Of a stretch of DNA of 64,000 nt, positions 20,724 through 34,314 are shown in pieces. The notes under the pieces are model-generated. The model worked only from the letters and a program-made list of their open reading frames with translations, was not told where the DNA came from and made no database searches. A program made the translations under genes and the position numbers. Position 1 is the first letter of the stretch. Every line of letters starts with the position of its first letter. The stretch is from Macrostomum hystrix (taxonomy: Eukaryota > Platyhelminthes > Macrostomidae): NCBI GenBank assembly GCA_950097015.1, contig CATNEN010000037.1:3873501-3937500 (forward strand), read 5' to 3'.

Positions 20724-22600
20724 CTGTAATAGATAGAGAAAATGTATTATGCTTATAGTATTTCGAATTTTCAGAAAATAAGATAGCCTTTATATAATAT
20801 ATGACAATAGACCGCATAATAATATATAATAATTTGAAATATATATATTTACATTAATCAAAACAAGCAAATACATTTCTGATTGTAGCTTTGTTCAAAC
20901 ATATTCTATTATCTACTTGCCATGTTAATTTCATTATTACTAGAAAAAGTAGATAACTGGTGACTATGCAATGGCATAAATTATTATTAATAAATATGCA
21001 ATGATGGCAGTATTAACAAATGTAATGTAAGAATAAGGGTCCATGTAAACATTAAAATGGACCATAATTAGACTAAAAATAAATTCAATAGACCACAAAA
21101 TACTATAATATAATGGGACCAAAGCAGTTGTTTTCTATTTTTTTTAAATGGCTTCAAGAGCAGCTGATGTCTCATTGATATTTTGAAATCTCAAGGTGAT
21201 ACAAATTCTCAGTTTTTACATATCAATTTCTTCGCTATGTGTCACATTATAATTTCCTAGGTAAAAGAATGTGTAGGTTGAAATGTCGTAACACTGTTGT
21301 AACACCCTGGCAACTTTGTCGATCTATTGGCTCAAGGGTTCAACAAAATGTTCAAACCCAAAAGGGCCTCGTTTCAAAGAACAAAACTGTGTGGATAAAC
21401 TTGGAATTAACGGCACAGCATATATAAAGAGTTGTAGACCTATTCATACAAGCTGCCATGTGGATAAGCAGAAAATTATTGGCACGGATCCATGTGGATA
21501 AAATTTAAATTATCAGCACAGGACCATGGGAATAACCTCTGCCTATCTGAAAACTTGTCAACTTTCTATGTTAGATAGGCCTAGGGGCCTAGCTATTGCC
21601 ATCGCCACTGCCATTATAAATTTTAGTTTAATAATTATATTTTTAATGATAAGTAAAAAATATATACAGCAAAGTTACTTTAAAATTTTAAATTTTATTT
21701 TCAATAAAGTTCTTTAGCTTCATGTTTCATGTTTGGTGCATGAAACAATGCACCAAACAAAGAAGTTGACTTTTGACAATTTTTTCCAATTTCAGGCCTA
21801 GACTAGGGAAGTTCAGCATTAAAAATGAGCAAAGCAAGCAAAAAGAGGTAAGATTTTAGCTGCAAGAAATAATAACACAATGATACAAAAAGATAATTAT
21901 TTTATATAATATATTATTACACATCCATATATTTTACATGTTTTTAATGTTTTAAACGAATCTCCATATTACCTTGAAAACAAAAAAGCGCGTATTTCTT
22001 AGTATAACAAACTTTTGTAGATTTTATTTCTAAATTGCTTTTAGATTTTTAATTTATGTCACAATAGTAAAACGCGTAGTTTTCCTTAATCGTTTTGTAT
22101 TTTAAACGTAATACTGAAACTTTTTATAGGAATGACTGTCAATACTGCTGCAATTACGCATCCTCTGCGTCAATTACCTTTTATCATTTTTCACCATATG
22201 TAACGGCCTACAAATAGGTTCATCACCGTATTGCTATTTTATGCAAGCTGCATTCCCTAGTTTAACCCATAAGCTTATAAAAATATCTTACTGCTAAAAT
22301 TTGATTTGATTTTTGTTAGACTTCACTCACTAGCTATATTAACAGAAAAAGACCAACCTACCTTTCCAAGCCTGCTGCCTTTCTATAGTTCTTCACATCA
22401 CTTATGTTTGTATTCACGTCTTAATAAATAGCTTAGATTGAAATTGTAGTCAAGTTCAGGAGAATAAATTCAGTTTCATGAAAATTATTAGGCCTACTAG
22501 GTGACTGCCCATATATCAAAGAAATTTTGCCCTTGTCTTGAAAAATCTATCATAGGCCTATTGGAAGTCAGACTGCTGTTATATTTTTTGCACATACATT
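20724..22600. other. AT-rich intergenic DNA
   Basis: No supported gene. A perfect 11-bp hairpin with a 6-base loop lies at 21731-21758. A tiny candidate exon (acceptor ccaatttcag ending 21795, ATG near 21825, donor gtaaga near 21848) encodes only MSKASKK and could not be joined in phase to anything nearby. Confidence 0.4.
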
Positions 22601-22712
22601 ATGTCAGAGACTGAAGCCTTATCAACTGCAACACCAATGGAAACTAGTGATACTGAGGAAATGGAGGTTTCTTCTGAAAATGAAAGGGCAATAGAATCAA
22701 ACAGTGATCTCA
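22601..22712 (+). CDS. Candidate alternative first exon of PP2A B55
   Basis: ATG at 22601 opens 37 codons plus one base (MSETEALSTATPMETSDTEE and on, rich in Glu, Ser and Thr) and ends at a strong donor, A|gtaagtaa. It ends in phase 1. The acceptor inside the first PP2A B55 coding exon (cctccgcag, exon start 26558) needs exactly phase 1, so splicing 22712 to 26558 keeps the B55 frame. Vertebrate B55 genes do use alternative first exons for different N-termini. No other acceptor in between was matched. The link is inference; the exon may belong to another gene or be chance. Confidence 0.4.
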
Positions 22713-25700
22713 GTAAGTAATTACCATGCATAAATGTTCTTTTTGTGATAAGTAACAATAAATTAATATAAAGTCTGTAACCTTTTGAATGAAACGATAA
22801 ACATTAAATTAAATGCTAGGAATCACATTACATTAGCTTGTTATGTCAATTACATTTACACACAGAAATGTTTCTCAACTAGCAGTAAAATAATGCTATT
22901 TTCAACAATTATTTGGGGCAATCCACTAGAATTGGTACTAAATCATTTTTTGGTTGAGATCAATTCTTCTGTATTTTAAGTAAAATTATAGAACAAATGA
23001 ACAAATTTATAGTTTAATATGTATTAACAGTTTAACTACTTGTTTTAATTTTGATACTATCTAACTACACCTACATCTTGAATGTCAAACTGGGAAATAG
23101 AGTGCAAAAAAGGAATTTGTCAAAGAAGTTTTGCTGAAAAAGGTGCCTCTAATGATATTCTTGTAGATGGCATAGTCAAAACATGGCTACAATTCAACCG
23201 TGTGCCCTCAGTTGGATCATTTAGGTTAATAAGTTAAGATGGTTGACAAATGTATGGTTGGATAGTTGGTTGTAGGCCTACCAACCATCTGTTATTATTC
23301 TTATCCAAGGCAGGACATATAGCTAGATAATAGGCTGCAGTGTTTACGCTTATCAATCAACTACCATGGTGCTAGTACAATGATTAGATCCTTGCTCCAC
23401 CATGCCAAAAATGTAGTACCCTCTTAGTACTAGCCCACATGGTACTTTTAATGTAAAAACTTGTTGTTATTGATCTTAACCACAGGACCTCTAAGTTACA
23501 TAGGGTAGGCCTAGTTCAGGTATTGAGCACAGGTATTGATATCCTAGTAGAACTTAGCCTAGTCAACCAGAGCATTCTAGCATCCAACATCCTAAATTCT
23601 TGTGCATATGGACTATAGATAATTTAATTCCATGAGCTCTGTCAGTTTAAGCTTACTAGCTTACAAATGATCCTTTAAAATGGACTCCTATCCATGGCAT
23701 GCTGTGCATGCACAAGCCTAACCATCAAGGAATCTCTTACCAAGTTGATATTGCAAGCATATTGCTGATGATTTGTCACCTCCAATAGGACAGTAGCTAT
23801 GCCTGCATTCATTAGCAATTAGGTAGTAAATTGCCAACCAATGCATAGCAGCCTAAGTGTCCATTTTCATTGTTGCTATGTTACTCAGGGTAAATGTAAA
23901 TATTTACTTGTTTACTAACTCTGATATTGGTCATATCTCTATCAATAGCACAATCCAACTTGTGGCTGCAGGTTATCCAGCCATTTGGAGACTATTATAT
24001 TAGTGTAGTAAGCAGTTTTGAAGAAAAAAAACTAAGTAATCCAAGTATTTGTATCTCAAAAGGTTTCCAAGCTGTTGTAGCCTTTTAAGCAAATATTCAA
24101 TTTTTAATACTTTGTCAACACATTTTAAATGTTATATGTAGTGACAAACTATAACAAAAATTTAGCTGTTACATTTTAAACTGTTAATTAGGTAACTTTT
24201 TTGTATTGTATAGTCGTAATAAATATAAAAATGTAATAATACAATTTCAGCAAAAAATATTTTAATAAGCAATTATATGGGATTGCCATTTTTGTCTACA
24301 AAGACAAAACTAATTCAAAAATTTATGTATACTAGTGCATCTTTAAAATATACTTGCCTGAAAACCATATATAACATATGAAGTTGAAGATGTAGAACCT
24401 TTTGGACAGTTCTTATGTATACAGATATGGCTATTAAAACATTAGTTTCCTGTACCTAAAAAACTGGTTCCTATATACAGTAGAATTAAAGAGAAAACTA
24501 TATAGCTACATTATTAGATTTCTATGAGTTACATGTATCTGTATGTGAGTAAATCAATATTGAGTAGATGGTATAGGATGCTATAATAGGGGTTACTAGC
24601 ACTTTAACTCCCCCTTTTAAGGGAAGATCAAACCAAATTGGATATGAGAGAAAATATTATTGTAGAAGTACTGCTGTTATATTAAAAAATGATGTCTTTG
24701 ACTGATTTATATGTATTCTAGTAAGAATCTTCTGGCCCACAGCCACACACTAATCTGTTGCTCTGGCTTGCACAGTTTTTAAGTTTGCCGCCCCCTGCTC
24801 TATATAAATACTTTCATCAATCAACCCTTGGTGCTTCACTGCAAACAACAGCTTCTAATCTTCTTCTCTTGCCTCTGGTTTGTAATAGGAGTATAATACA
24901 GTTTAGTGAGAATCTAATGCTGGCCTAGTTTCAGGCCTAGTCCCAACAGTTTTAAGTTTACTATAATTAGTTTCATATTTAAAATAAGTTACTTTTTCAT
25001 GTTTTGAAATCTTAGACTACTTATAATATGGATTAGCTACGCATAGCTATTGTTAAAATCCTTCTATGTTAGCCTGAATGTATTTCGAATCCCTTGCATT
25101 ACAACTTTGACTGGCATTGCGTGCTATGCTACTTGCTGTTTGCTCATTTGTGTCTATTTTTTATTGTTGGATTTGCGGTTGCACTTTTATGTTTTAGACC
25201 TCGTTACATTCTATGATATCTTTCTTTCTATCCCTCGTGTGCTGTCTCTCTCTCTAGCAGTGTTTACTCACCACCGAGGCATAAGTACTTCCATAGACAA
25301 GTCTAATAAATAGACCGCTGTTGTTGGCACTGGCCCTTAACGTTGTTGGTCAGTTAACGTGACATGACTTAGGGTTATTCAGTTTACAATTGCGAGTATC
25401 ACTTTATTAAACCTGTTAAATTGTCAGTTCTTTTAATCCTAAATCGAGAAATTACTATGACCTTTTCAAACTTCAATAAAATAGAAAGTGTCCCAATAGG
25501 GTTCATTCTTGACTTAATTAAGTGTGTTCAATATAATCATGCAATGATGTTGATCGACCAATGCAAGACCAATAAGAAGAAAGTAGTTTTTTTTCATTCC
25601 GCTGCTAAGTAGTTGTCCCTCGCTCCCTCTACCTCTTGTTAAACTCATTGTCCTTTGCACACTGTTTCGCGTAGGTTGGCGTTGGCGCAGGAGTTAAAAG

Positions 25701-26440
25701 TGAAAATGTTTACAACCGAAACGTTTTATTGTGAATAAGCATTAAGCCCGTCCGTTTGTACCTGTTAGTGTTTATTCAGTTCGGGTTATCGGTCTTATCT
25801 AGTTGCATTAGTTACCGTCATTCACTGTTCCTGTACCTCGAACATCTAGTAACCCATTCTTCTCTTTCCCTCGTCTTCCTCCCGCCTCTTAACCCGCGGA
25901 GCCTTTAGAGCGCTGTGAATAAGAGCTAATTTGAAAAAAGTAAGTCTCGGAAGAAGGAAGTCTCGGGGTGACAGCGCGGGACACAGTCCGCAGTCCACCC
26001 TCCTATGTCCTTTCGCGCGGCAACAGCAACAGGGGACAGAGGAGGGGTGGGGAGAGAAGGCACGGGGTATCGGACCTCGGCTCTGTCTAGAATAAAATAT
26101 GTAATACACACTGATCTAAGCCATAGCCAACCAGAGGTGTTGAAAGGGGGTAGTGTGACAGGGGGTTGGGCGGGCCGTGTGACACGCAATGCATATGTGC
26201 GCGCACATGGCACCCAGTGCCATCTTGAACGTCGCCGAGCCCACCTCCGTTTTCTCCCTCTCCCTCCCTGTCTCTCGTTGACTCTATTTAAAAGAAAGGC
26301 GACATTGCTTATTTCCCAGTAGACATTTTCTGCTTTTCTTCTCAGTTTTTTAAAGAGCACTAAAATCTCTAAGCTTGATTAACTAAGCAAGGCTACTTGA
26401 ACGGAGCAGATTAGCAGGAATGCGCTGCGTAGTGGGCCCT
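22713..26440. other. AT-rich region upstream of PP2A B55
   Basis: No supported gene. The octamer taggccta occurs at 22489, 22553, 23273 and 23506 here and just upstream at 21576. Sequence becomes GC-richer from about 25950, as expected for a promoter or 5' untranslated region of the downstream gene. Confidence 0.4.
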
Positions 26441-26478
26441 AAATGACTGCTGTGATTTCTGGCCTACACCCAGCCGCA

Positions 26479-29400
26479 ATGTGGCCCTTCAACAGGCACA
26501 GTAAGCGGCGCCATCGCTCAACCTCATCGAATTCTTCTACCCCATTGTCCTCCGCAGGCCAACAGAGAGCGGCCTCCTCAACCGCTGCCGAACGCTCGCT
26601 GCGCTGGCAGTTCTCACAGGTCAAGGGCACCGCCTGGGAGGCTGTGAACGAGCAGGACATCATCTCCTGCGTTGAATTCAACCACAACGGCGACCTGCTG
26701 GCCACCGGAGACAAAGGCGGCCGCGTTGTCGTATTTCAACGCTCGGATAGTGGACTGTACAATGTCTACTCGACCTTCACCAGTCACGAGCCGGAGTTCG
26801 ACTATTTGAAGTCGTTGGAGATCGAAGAGAAGATTAACAAAATCCGCTGGCTCCCTGGCCGCTACCGGGCCAACTTTCTCTTATCCACCAATGACAAAAC
26901 TGTCAAGCTTTGGCGCGTCAGCGAGAAGGACCGCGCCCTGGAGGCTGCGGAGCCGGATCCGAACGCCAACGCGCACGCCCTTCGCCTGCCGCGCTACGTC
27001 CCAGCCGAGCTGGTTGTGGAGGCCGCGCCTAGGCGCGTCTTTGCTAACGCGCACACTTATCATATTAATTCAATCTCGGTCAATAGCGACCAGGAGACAT
27101 TCCTTAGCGCCGACGATTTGCGCGTGAATCTCTGGCATCTGGGCATCACGGATCAGAGCTACAACATTGTTGACATCAAGCCTAACAACATGGAGGACCT
27201 CACCGAGGTGATTACAGCCGCAGAGTTTCACCCCAACCATTGTCACCTGTTCCTATATTCAAGCAGCAAAGGTTCCATTCGAATGTGCGACATGCGCCAG
27301 CGGGCCCTCTGCGATCAGCACGTTGGCATCTTTGAAGAGGCCGACGATCCGGCCAATCGATCATTCTTCTCAGAGATCATTTCGTCCGTTAGCGACATCA
27401 AATTTTCTCACTCTGGTCGCTACATTCTCAGCCGGGACTATCTTCAATTGAAGGGTGAGTTATCGACTGTTGTAGGGTTTTTGGTTTTGTTGTACCTTGT
27501 GACACAATGTCCACTGTAGCTGAGTTGCTGACCAGTCCAGTGTGTACAGTTCTCCTCGCCTTTTTGGTATAGTAGATCTCACAATTTCAGCCTCCCATAG
27601 GGATACCAAAGTACCCCTGACCACTCTTTTTCTCTCGCTTGCCCATTCCTCTCTTCTATCTATAGGAAATCGAGTTACCTTCTACATCTTGGCACCAAAG
27701 CCTGTCCATTGGCTTCTAAAAGAGGAAGAACAGGGTAGAGTAACCGCGGCGCCAGTGGAGCTAATTGAATCCCTTCCGCCGCCTTCTCATCCTCTTTGCC
27801 GGATCCCGTCACGGATCCGATTCCCTCCGCCCAGTCTGAAATAATCGGCCAATAAATGCTATCCGTCGCTGTCACCGATACTGCAATTTGCCTACTCGGG
27901 CCTATCCTACCCCATGTCCCTGCTTAGCCCTTCTACGCTGTGTTGCATATTTTGGATAAAGCATGAAAAGAAGCGGAAAATCTCTACCTTACTGAGGATT
28001 GTCTTGGAAAAGTTCGATCGATCCTCTTGCATTTGAACATTTATATCCCTTGGCTTCAGGGGTCAAGAAGGCTTGTCAAGCTCTGTAATAAGCAACTGGG
28101 GGGGGGCTTTTTCTGCTCAGAGAGGCTAGAAATGGCTTTTTAGGATACTGTTTCTCCCTATTCAAATATGCTTCCGTGTCTTCTTCTTTTTAAGCCCTTT
28201 GTTTGAGAACTGCCTGATGATACAGCTGTCCTCATATCTGTTGCAAAGATGAAAGGGCTTAAGTAGAAAGGTAGCGGCTAGGGATACGGACGGATTGAGC
28301 AGAAAAGCCTGGCTGTTGGAATTGTCGAAACAAACACGAGTGGAAAAATATCCATAGGGGCAACTTGTTTATGCAGGGAGGCTGTGAGCCCTGACGCATA
28401 GATTGAAAACATTCGACCCGCAGCTGGTAAGGAGGCCTTTTTGCATTCCCATTTCGCTTGCCCCTGAGCACACACACGAAGGTTTGTACATCTGCCCTGA
28501 CTCTCTTATTGTCAGGCAGTGTACAATCTCCTTGTCCCCTGAATAGGTTGGTCCTCATCGGCGTAAATTAATGCGGTCAACCCCTCCACTCAAGAATTGA
28601 GGGTAAAATGCTTTTTTTACAATTAGCTTTTGCAGCTGATATGAAGAAGCTAATCATGAATCCCATTCCATTCCTGTTCAATCAGTTTGGGATCTGAACA
28701 TGCCAACCAAGCCGGTTGAGGTGTATCCGGTGCACGAGCACTTTAGGCGAAACCTGTGCGCCATGTACGAGAACGACAGCATCTTTGACAAGTTCGAGTG
28801 CTGCTGGTCCGGCGATGATAGGTGAGTTTTAATGCGGCTTCACAGTCCTGCCTGTCTGTCTGGCTTTTTGCAGAACTTGAAATTCGGCAGCTTATTGCTT
28901 GTACGCATGAGCTGCTTCATTAATATCTATCTCTATGTATCTCTATAGACAAGAAAAACAGACAAATACCCACAAAGAGAGGAGGCTATATAAGAAAGGT
29001 GGGTGTATAGGCGCAGGTGCAGCTGACTGAGAGGCACACTGAGTCTGCGATGCATAACTAGGAGCCGGCAGCTGCAGAACGACTTTAATGACAGTCCAGT
29101 CGCGTTCCCAGTGTCGTCTATTCGATTTCGTGCAGAATTTTCGCCCCGCCGTTCGTGATGCGAATTACCCAAATCTGGATTTAAATGCAACGGCTTGAAT
29201 AGGACCTGTAATTAGCCTTGCTTGTCTCTGGCCGGCCCATCATCCCTTTAATTTCGGGATTTCGCCCTATCTGTTTCTCTTCCTCTTCCTCTCTTTGCTT
29301 TTATGTTCTCTCACTCTGCCTTCCCTCCGCCTTCCTTCTTCTGCTTCGCTTCTCTCGGCCTTCATTTTCCGCTTCCCGTGTCTCACCAGTTGCTCCACCT

Positions 29401-32400
29401 TCACCCATCCTGTGTCACTTTCACGTTCGGGCAGCACCAATATGTAATTAGCAGTCTTCACCCCGTCAATTTTGTCATTCTACCGCGCAATGAAACCGAG
29501 TTTAGCAAGTATTTCACAGAATTATCTTCGTTGCATACTAAATAATGATAGCGAATTAAGACGGTTAATAGGGCTGCATCGAGGCACTGGGTGTGCAACC
29601 GGCGGGCTTGCTTATTCCCAGCTTTTCAATTTGTTTCCTCTGCTACCGTTGTCTTTTCTGCTTCAAATCTCGCCGCAAGCTGTGTACAGACTGAATGCCG
29701 CGTACTGATTCTCACATTCTCCTATCTTTCATGCAATGTTCGTCTCTTAGCTAAACGAAAGTTTCCTAAGCAAAAAAGTATTGGTTTAAATAGCATTGCT
29801 TTGATAGAATGACTGAATCTTCATTGAATTAAATCGATCTATGAATTATACCTGTGCACTAATTACAGGTTCACTATAAGTTATTACAGCAAATCTCTAA
29901 CGTTTGACAGCAGTCTCTAAAATATCTAAAATCTCTAAACTATGACAACCTCTAAAGCTCTCTCTACTATGACCGATCTCTAAAGCATGGCAGTCAATAC
30001 TTACAATATCAGCCGATATTTAAAGAATCGAAGCCGAGCTCTTATGTATGACAGCCGATCCCTAAACAATTGCAGCTGATCCCTAAACAATTGCAGCTGA
30101 TCCCTAAACAATTGCAGCTGATCCCTAAACAATTGCAGCTGATCCCTAAACAATTGCATCTGATCCCTAAACAATTACATCTGATCCCTAAACAAGTACA
30201 GCTGATCCCTAAACAAGTACAGCTGATCCCTAAACAATTACATCTGATCCCTAAACAATTGCAGCTGATCCCTAAACAATTGCAGCTGATCCCTAAACAA
30301 TTGCAGCTGATCCCTAAACAATTGCAGCTGATCCCTAAACAATTGCATCTGATCCCTAAACAATTGCAGCTGATCCCTAAACAATTGCATCTGATCCCTA
30401 AACAATTACATCTGATCCCTAAACAAGTACAGCTGATCCCTAAACAATTGCAGCTGATCCCTAAACAATTGCAACTGATCCCTAAACAATTGCAGCTGAT
30501 CCCTAAACAATTGCAGCTGATCCCTAAACAATTGCAGCTGATCCCTAAACAATTGCAGCTGATCCCTAAACAATTGCAGCTGATCCCTAAACAATTGCAG
30601 CTGATCCCTAAACAATTGCAGCTGATCCCTAAACAAGTACAGCTGATCCTTAAACAATTGCAACTGATCCCTAAACAATTGCAGCTGATCCCTAAACAAT
30701 TGCAGCTGATCCCTAAACAATTGCAGCTGATCCCTAAACAAGTACAGCTGATCCTTAAACAATTGCAACTGATCCCTAAACAATTGCAGCTGATCCCTAA
30801 ACAATTGCAGCTGATCCCTAAACAATTGCAGCTGATCCCTAAACAAGTACAGCTGATCCTTAAACAATTGCAACTGATCCCTAAACAATTGCAGCTGATC
30901 CCTAAACAATTGCAGCTGATCCCTAAACAAGTACAGCTGATCCCTAAACAATTGCAGCTGATCCCTAAACAATTGCAGCTGATCCCTAAACAATTGCAGC
31001 TGATCCCTAAACAATTGCAGCTGATCCCTAAACAATTGCAGCTGATCCCTAAACAAGTACAGCTGATCCTTAAACAATTGCAACTGATCCCTAAACAATT
31101 GCAGCTGATCCCTAAACAATTGCAGCTGATCCCTAAACAATTGCAGCTGATCCCTAAACAAGTACAGCTGATCCTTAAACAATTGCAACTGATCCCTAAA
31201 CAATTGCAGCTGATCCCTAAACAATTGCAGCTGATCCCTAAACAATTGCAGCTGATCCCTAAACAATTGCAGCTGATCCCTAAACAATTGCAGCTGATCC
31301 CTAAACAATTGCAGCTGATCCCTAAACAAGTACAGCTGATCCTTAAACAATTGCAACTGATCCCTAAACAATTGCAGCTGATCCCTAAACAATTGCAGCT
31401 GATCCCTAAACAAGTACAGCTGATCCCTAAACAATTGCAGCTGATCCCTAAACAATTGCAGCTGATCCCTAAACAATTGCAGCTGATCCCTAAACAAGTA
31501 CAGCTGATCCCTAAACAATTGCAGCTGATCCCTAAACAATTGCAGCTGATCCCTAAACAAGTACAGCTGATCCTTAAACAATTGCAACTGATCCCTAAAC
31601 AATTGCAGCTGATCCCTAAACAATTGCAGCTGATCCCTAAACAAGTACAGCTGATCCCTAAACAATTGCAGCTGATCCCTAAACAAATTGCATCTGATCC
31701 CTAAACAATTACATCTGATCCCTAAACAAGTACAGCTGATCCCTAAACAAGTACAGCTGATCCCTAAACAATTGCAGCTGATCCCTAAACAATTGCAGCT
31801 GATCCCTAAACAATTGCAACTGATCCCTAAACAATTGCAGCTGATCCCTAAACAATTGCAGCTGATCCCTAAACAATTGCAGCTGATCCCTAAACAAGTA
31901 CAGCTGATCCCTAAACAATTGCAGCTGATCCCTAAACAATTGCAGCTGATCCCTAAACAAGTACAGCTGATCCTTAAACAATTGCACTGATCCCTAAACA
32001 ATTGCAGCTGATCCCTAAACAATTGCAAGCTGATCCCTAAACAAGTACAGCTGATCCCTAAACAATTGCAGCTGATCCCTAAACAATTACATCTGATCCC
32101 TAAACAAGTACAGCTGATCCCTAAACAAGTACAGCTGATCCCTAAACAATTGCAGCTGATCCCTAAACAAGTACAGCTGATCCTTAAACAATTGCAACTG
32201 ATCCCTAAACAATTGCAGCTGATCCCTAAACAATTGCAGCTGATCCCTAAACAAGTACAGCTGATCCCTAAACAATTGCAGCTGATCCCTAAACAATTGC
32301 AGCTGATCCCTAAACAATTGCAGCTGATCCCTAAACAATTGCAGCTGATCCCTAAACAATTGCAGCTGATCCCTAAACAAGTACAGCTGATCCTTAAACA

Positions 32401-33876
32401 ATTGCAACTGATCCCTAAACAATTGCAGCTGATCCCTAAACAATTGCAGCTGATCCCTAAACAATTGCAGCTGATCCCTAAACAAGTACAGCTGATCCTT
32501 AAACAATTGCAACTGATCCCTAAACAATTGCAGCTGATCCCTAAACAATTGCAGCTGATCCCTAAACAATTGCAGCTGATCCCTAAACAATTGCAGCTGA
32601 TCCCTAAACAATTGCAGCTGATCCCTAAACAAGTACAGCTGATCCTTAAACAATTGCAACTGATCCCTAAACAATTGCAGCTGATCCCTAAACAATTGCA
32701 GCTGATCCCTAAACAAGTACAGCTGATCCCTAAACAATTGCAGCTGATCCCTAAACAATTGCAGCTGATCCCTAAACAATTGCAGCTGATCCCTAAACAA
32801 GTACAGCTGATCCCTAAACAATTGCAGCTGATCCCTAAACAATTGCAGCTGATCCCTAAACAAGTACAGCTGATCCTTAAACAATTGCAACTGATCCCTA
32901 AACAATTGCAGCTGATCCCTAAACAATTGCAGCTGATCCCTAAACAAGTACAGCTGATCCCTAAACAATTGCAGCTGATCCCTAAACAATTGCATCTGAT
33001 CCCTAAACAATTACATCTGATCCCTAAACAAGTACAGCTGATCCCTAAACAAGTACAGCTGATCCCTAAACAATTGCAGCTGATCCCTAAACAATTGCAG
33101 CTGATCCCTAAACAATTGCAACTGATCCCTAAACAATTGCAGCTGATCCCTAAACAATTGCAGCTGATCCCTAAACAATTGCAGCTGATCCCTAAACAAT
33201 TGCAGCTGATCCCTAAACAATTGCAGCTGATCCCTAAGCAATCACAGCAGATCCCTAAACAATTGCAGCTGATCCCTAAACAATTGCAGCTGATCCCTAA
33301 ACAATTGCAGCTGATCCCTAAACAATTACAGCTGATCCAAAGGCGATTTCAGCTAATTCCTGGACAACCACAGCAGATCCCTAAACATTTGCAGCTGATC
33401 GCTAAAATAAATACAGCTAATCCCCATACAAAGCACGGTTTTCAACACCTTGACAATATTTCATTGTGAATATAGTTCTTTTTGGACTGATAGCCGATTT
33501 TCATGCTATCTGACCGAGTCCTGTCGCCCCTCCCCTATCCAGACTGGTTCTAACCGGTTCCTACAACAACCTGTGGCGCGTATTCGACCGCCAATCTGGT
33601 GGCGCCGATGTCACCCTGGAGGCCAGTCGTGATGGCGTGGCGCCCGGCTGCGATTTGAAGCCGCGCCGCGTGGTCCTCTCCGCGGCGGCCAAAGCGGCCG
33701 CTGCCCAGAGCGGCGCCGGGCAGCACGCCGAATTGTTGACAGCGGACAGTTTAGACTTGCAAAAGAAGATCTTGCACCTGGCCTGCCATCCAAAGCATAA
33801 TTGCGTGGCACTGGCCGCCACTAACAACCTCTACCTGGTGGTGTCTCCTTCAGCCGGTCAGGTCGTTAATAATTAA
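26479..33876 (+). CDS. PPP2R2: PP2A regulatory subunit B55 (WD40)
   Basis: B55-type regulatory subunit of protein phosphatase 2A. It selects substrates for the PP2A core enzyme in cytoplasm and nucleus. Three exons: 26479-27454, 28686-28821, 33543-33876. Family landmarks in order: [123 protein letters not shown], then VWDLN (codon split by intron 1), [15 protein letters not shown] and a closing TNNLYLV strand. The seven-blade propeller is complete. The insert before [10 protein letters not shown] is Ala/Lys-rich. ATG 26479 lies six bases after an acceptor-like cag; ATG 26443 is also in frame. A 57-base GT-AG segment (26501-26557) could be spliced out without changing frame. The second intron holds a 3.35-kb minisatellite. 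Confidence 0.94.
28430..28580 (-). mobile_element. SINE family A fragment
   Basis: Lies in the first PP2A B55 intron. Shares the central SINE string (catctgccctgact, gtcaggcagtgtaca, ggcgtaaatt) with the copies at 918-1289 and 53566-53932. Head and tail are lost or too diverged to place. Confidence 0.6.
28822..30057. other. PP2A B55 intron 2, unique part
   Basis: Intronic DNA with a CT-rich stretch around 29260-29400 and no coding signal of its own. It leads directly into the 21-bp array. Confidence 0.5.
30058..33410. repeat. 21-bp minisatellite inside PP2A B55 intron
   Basis: About 160 copies of a 21-base unit close to cagctgatccctaaacaatt g. Main variants are caagtacag, gcaactg and cttaaac. 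The variants recur in ordered blocks: a block with two adjacent acatctg units reappears near 30170, 30400, 31700, 32090 and 33010. Twenty-one is divisible by three, so 300- to 544-codon open frames occur on both strands without being genes. It occupies most of the intron between 28821 and 33543. Confidence 0.98.
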
Positions 33877-34314
33877 GTAGTGACAGAGTCCCAATAACAT
33901 TATTCTTCCGTGTCTGTGACTGGTCTGTTTGCACGCGAAACTCCCCTGTGTTGTTCATTACTCAGTCGCTCACTTACTTATAACTGCCTAGAATTCACCT
34001 GTTCTTTCGAAGCCCTGCAGAGCAATTATCTAATTTGGTGTTTTAAGCAGAGATGCAAACAGAAAGCTGCTTATTAAGTCAGTTAAAAAGCTAGAAATTT
34101 GTCAGGTGCAAAAAATAATACTCAAATTCAACTTCTTAACCGTTCCATCATGAGCTTGCCTTGCTTCCTTTCTGTGCTTCTCGTTGATTATATTATCTCG
34201 TCTCTCGCTGTCATTAACTTTTTTAGTTGAGTTCGGTTATAACTTTTTCATTACAGGTAGGATTAGAAAAATCTCTTAAATATATACTTATGTTGCTAAT
34301 GTGCAACTAATGCT

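Noticed and set aside
21796-21848. Mini-exon coding MSKASKK with acceptor and donor
   Set aside because: Ends in phase 2 and fits neither the exon at 22601 nor PP2A B55 in phase; too short to support alone.
23079-23237. 52-codon frame from ATG with mixed residues
   Set aside because: Short, no similarity recognised, no convincing acceptor or donor; likely chance.
25050-25313. 87-codon hydrophobic frame
   Set aside because: Starts without ATG, sits in AT-rich DNA, shows no family motif and no splice context.
26443-26478. Upstream in-frame ATG of PP2A B55
   Set aside because: Possible, but an acceptor-like cag lies between it and ATG 26479, so the downstream ATG is favoured; not settled.
30070-33469. 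Long open frames of LIPKQLQ and LFRDQLQ repeats on both strands
   Set aside because: The 21-bp array lies inside the PP2A B55 intron, and a period divisible by three keeps frames open by itself.
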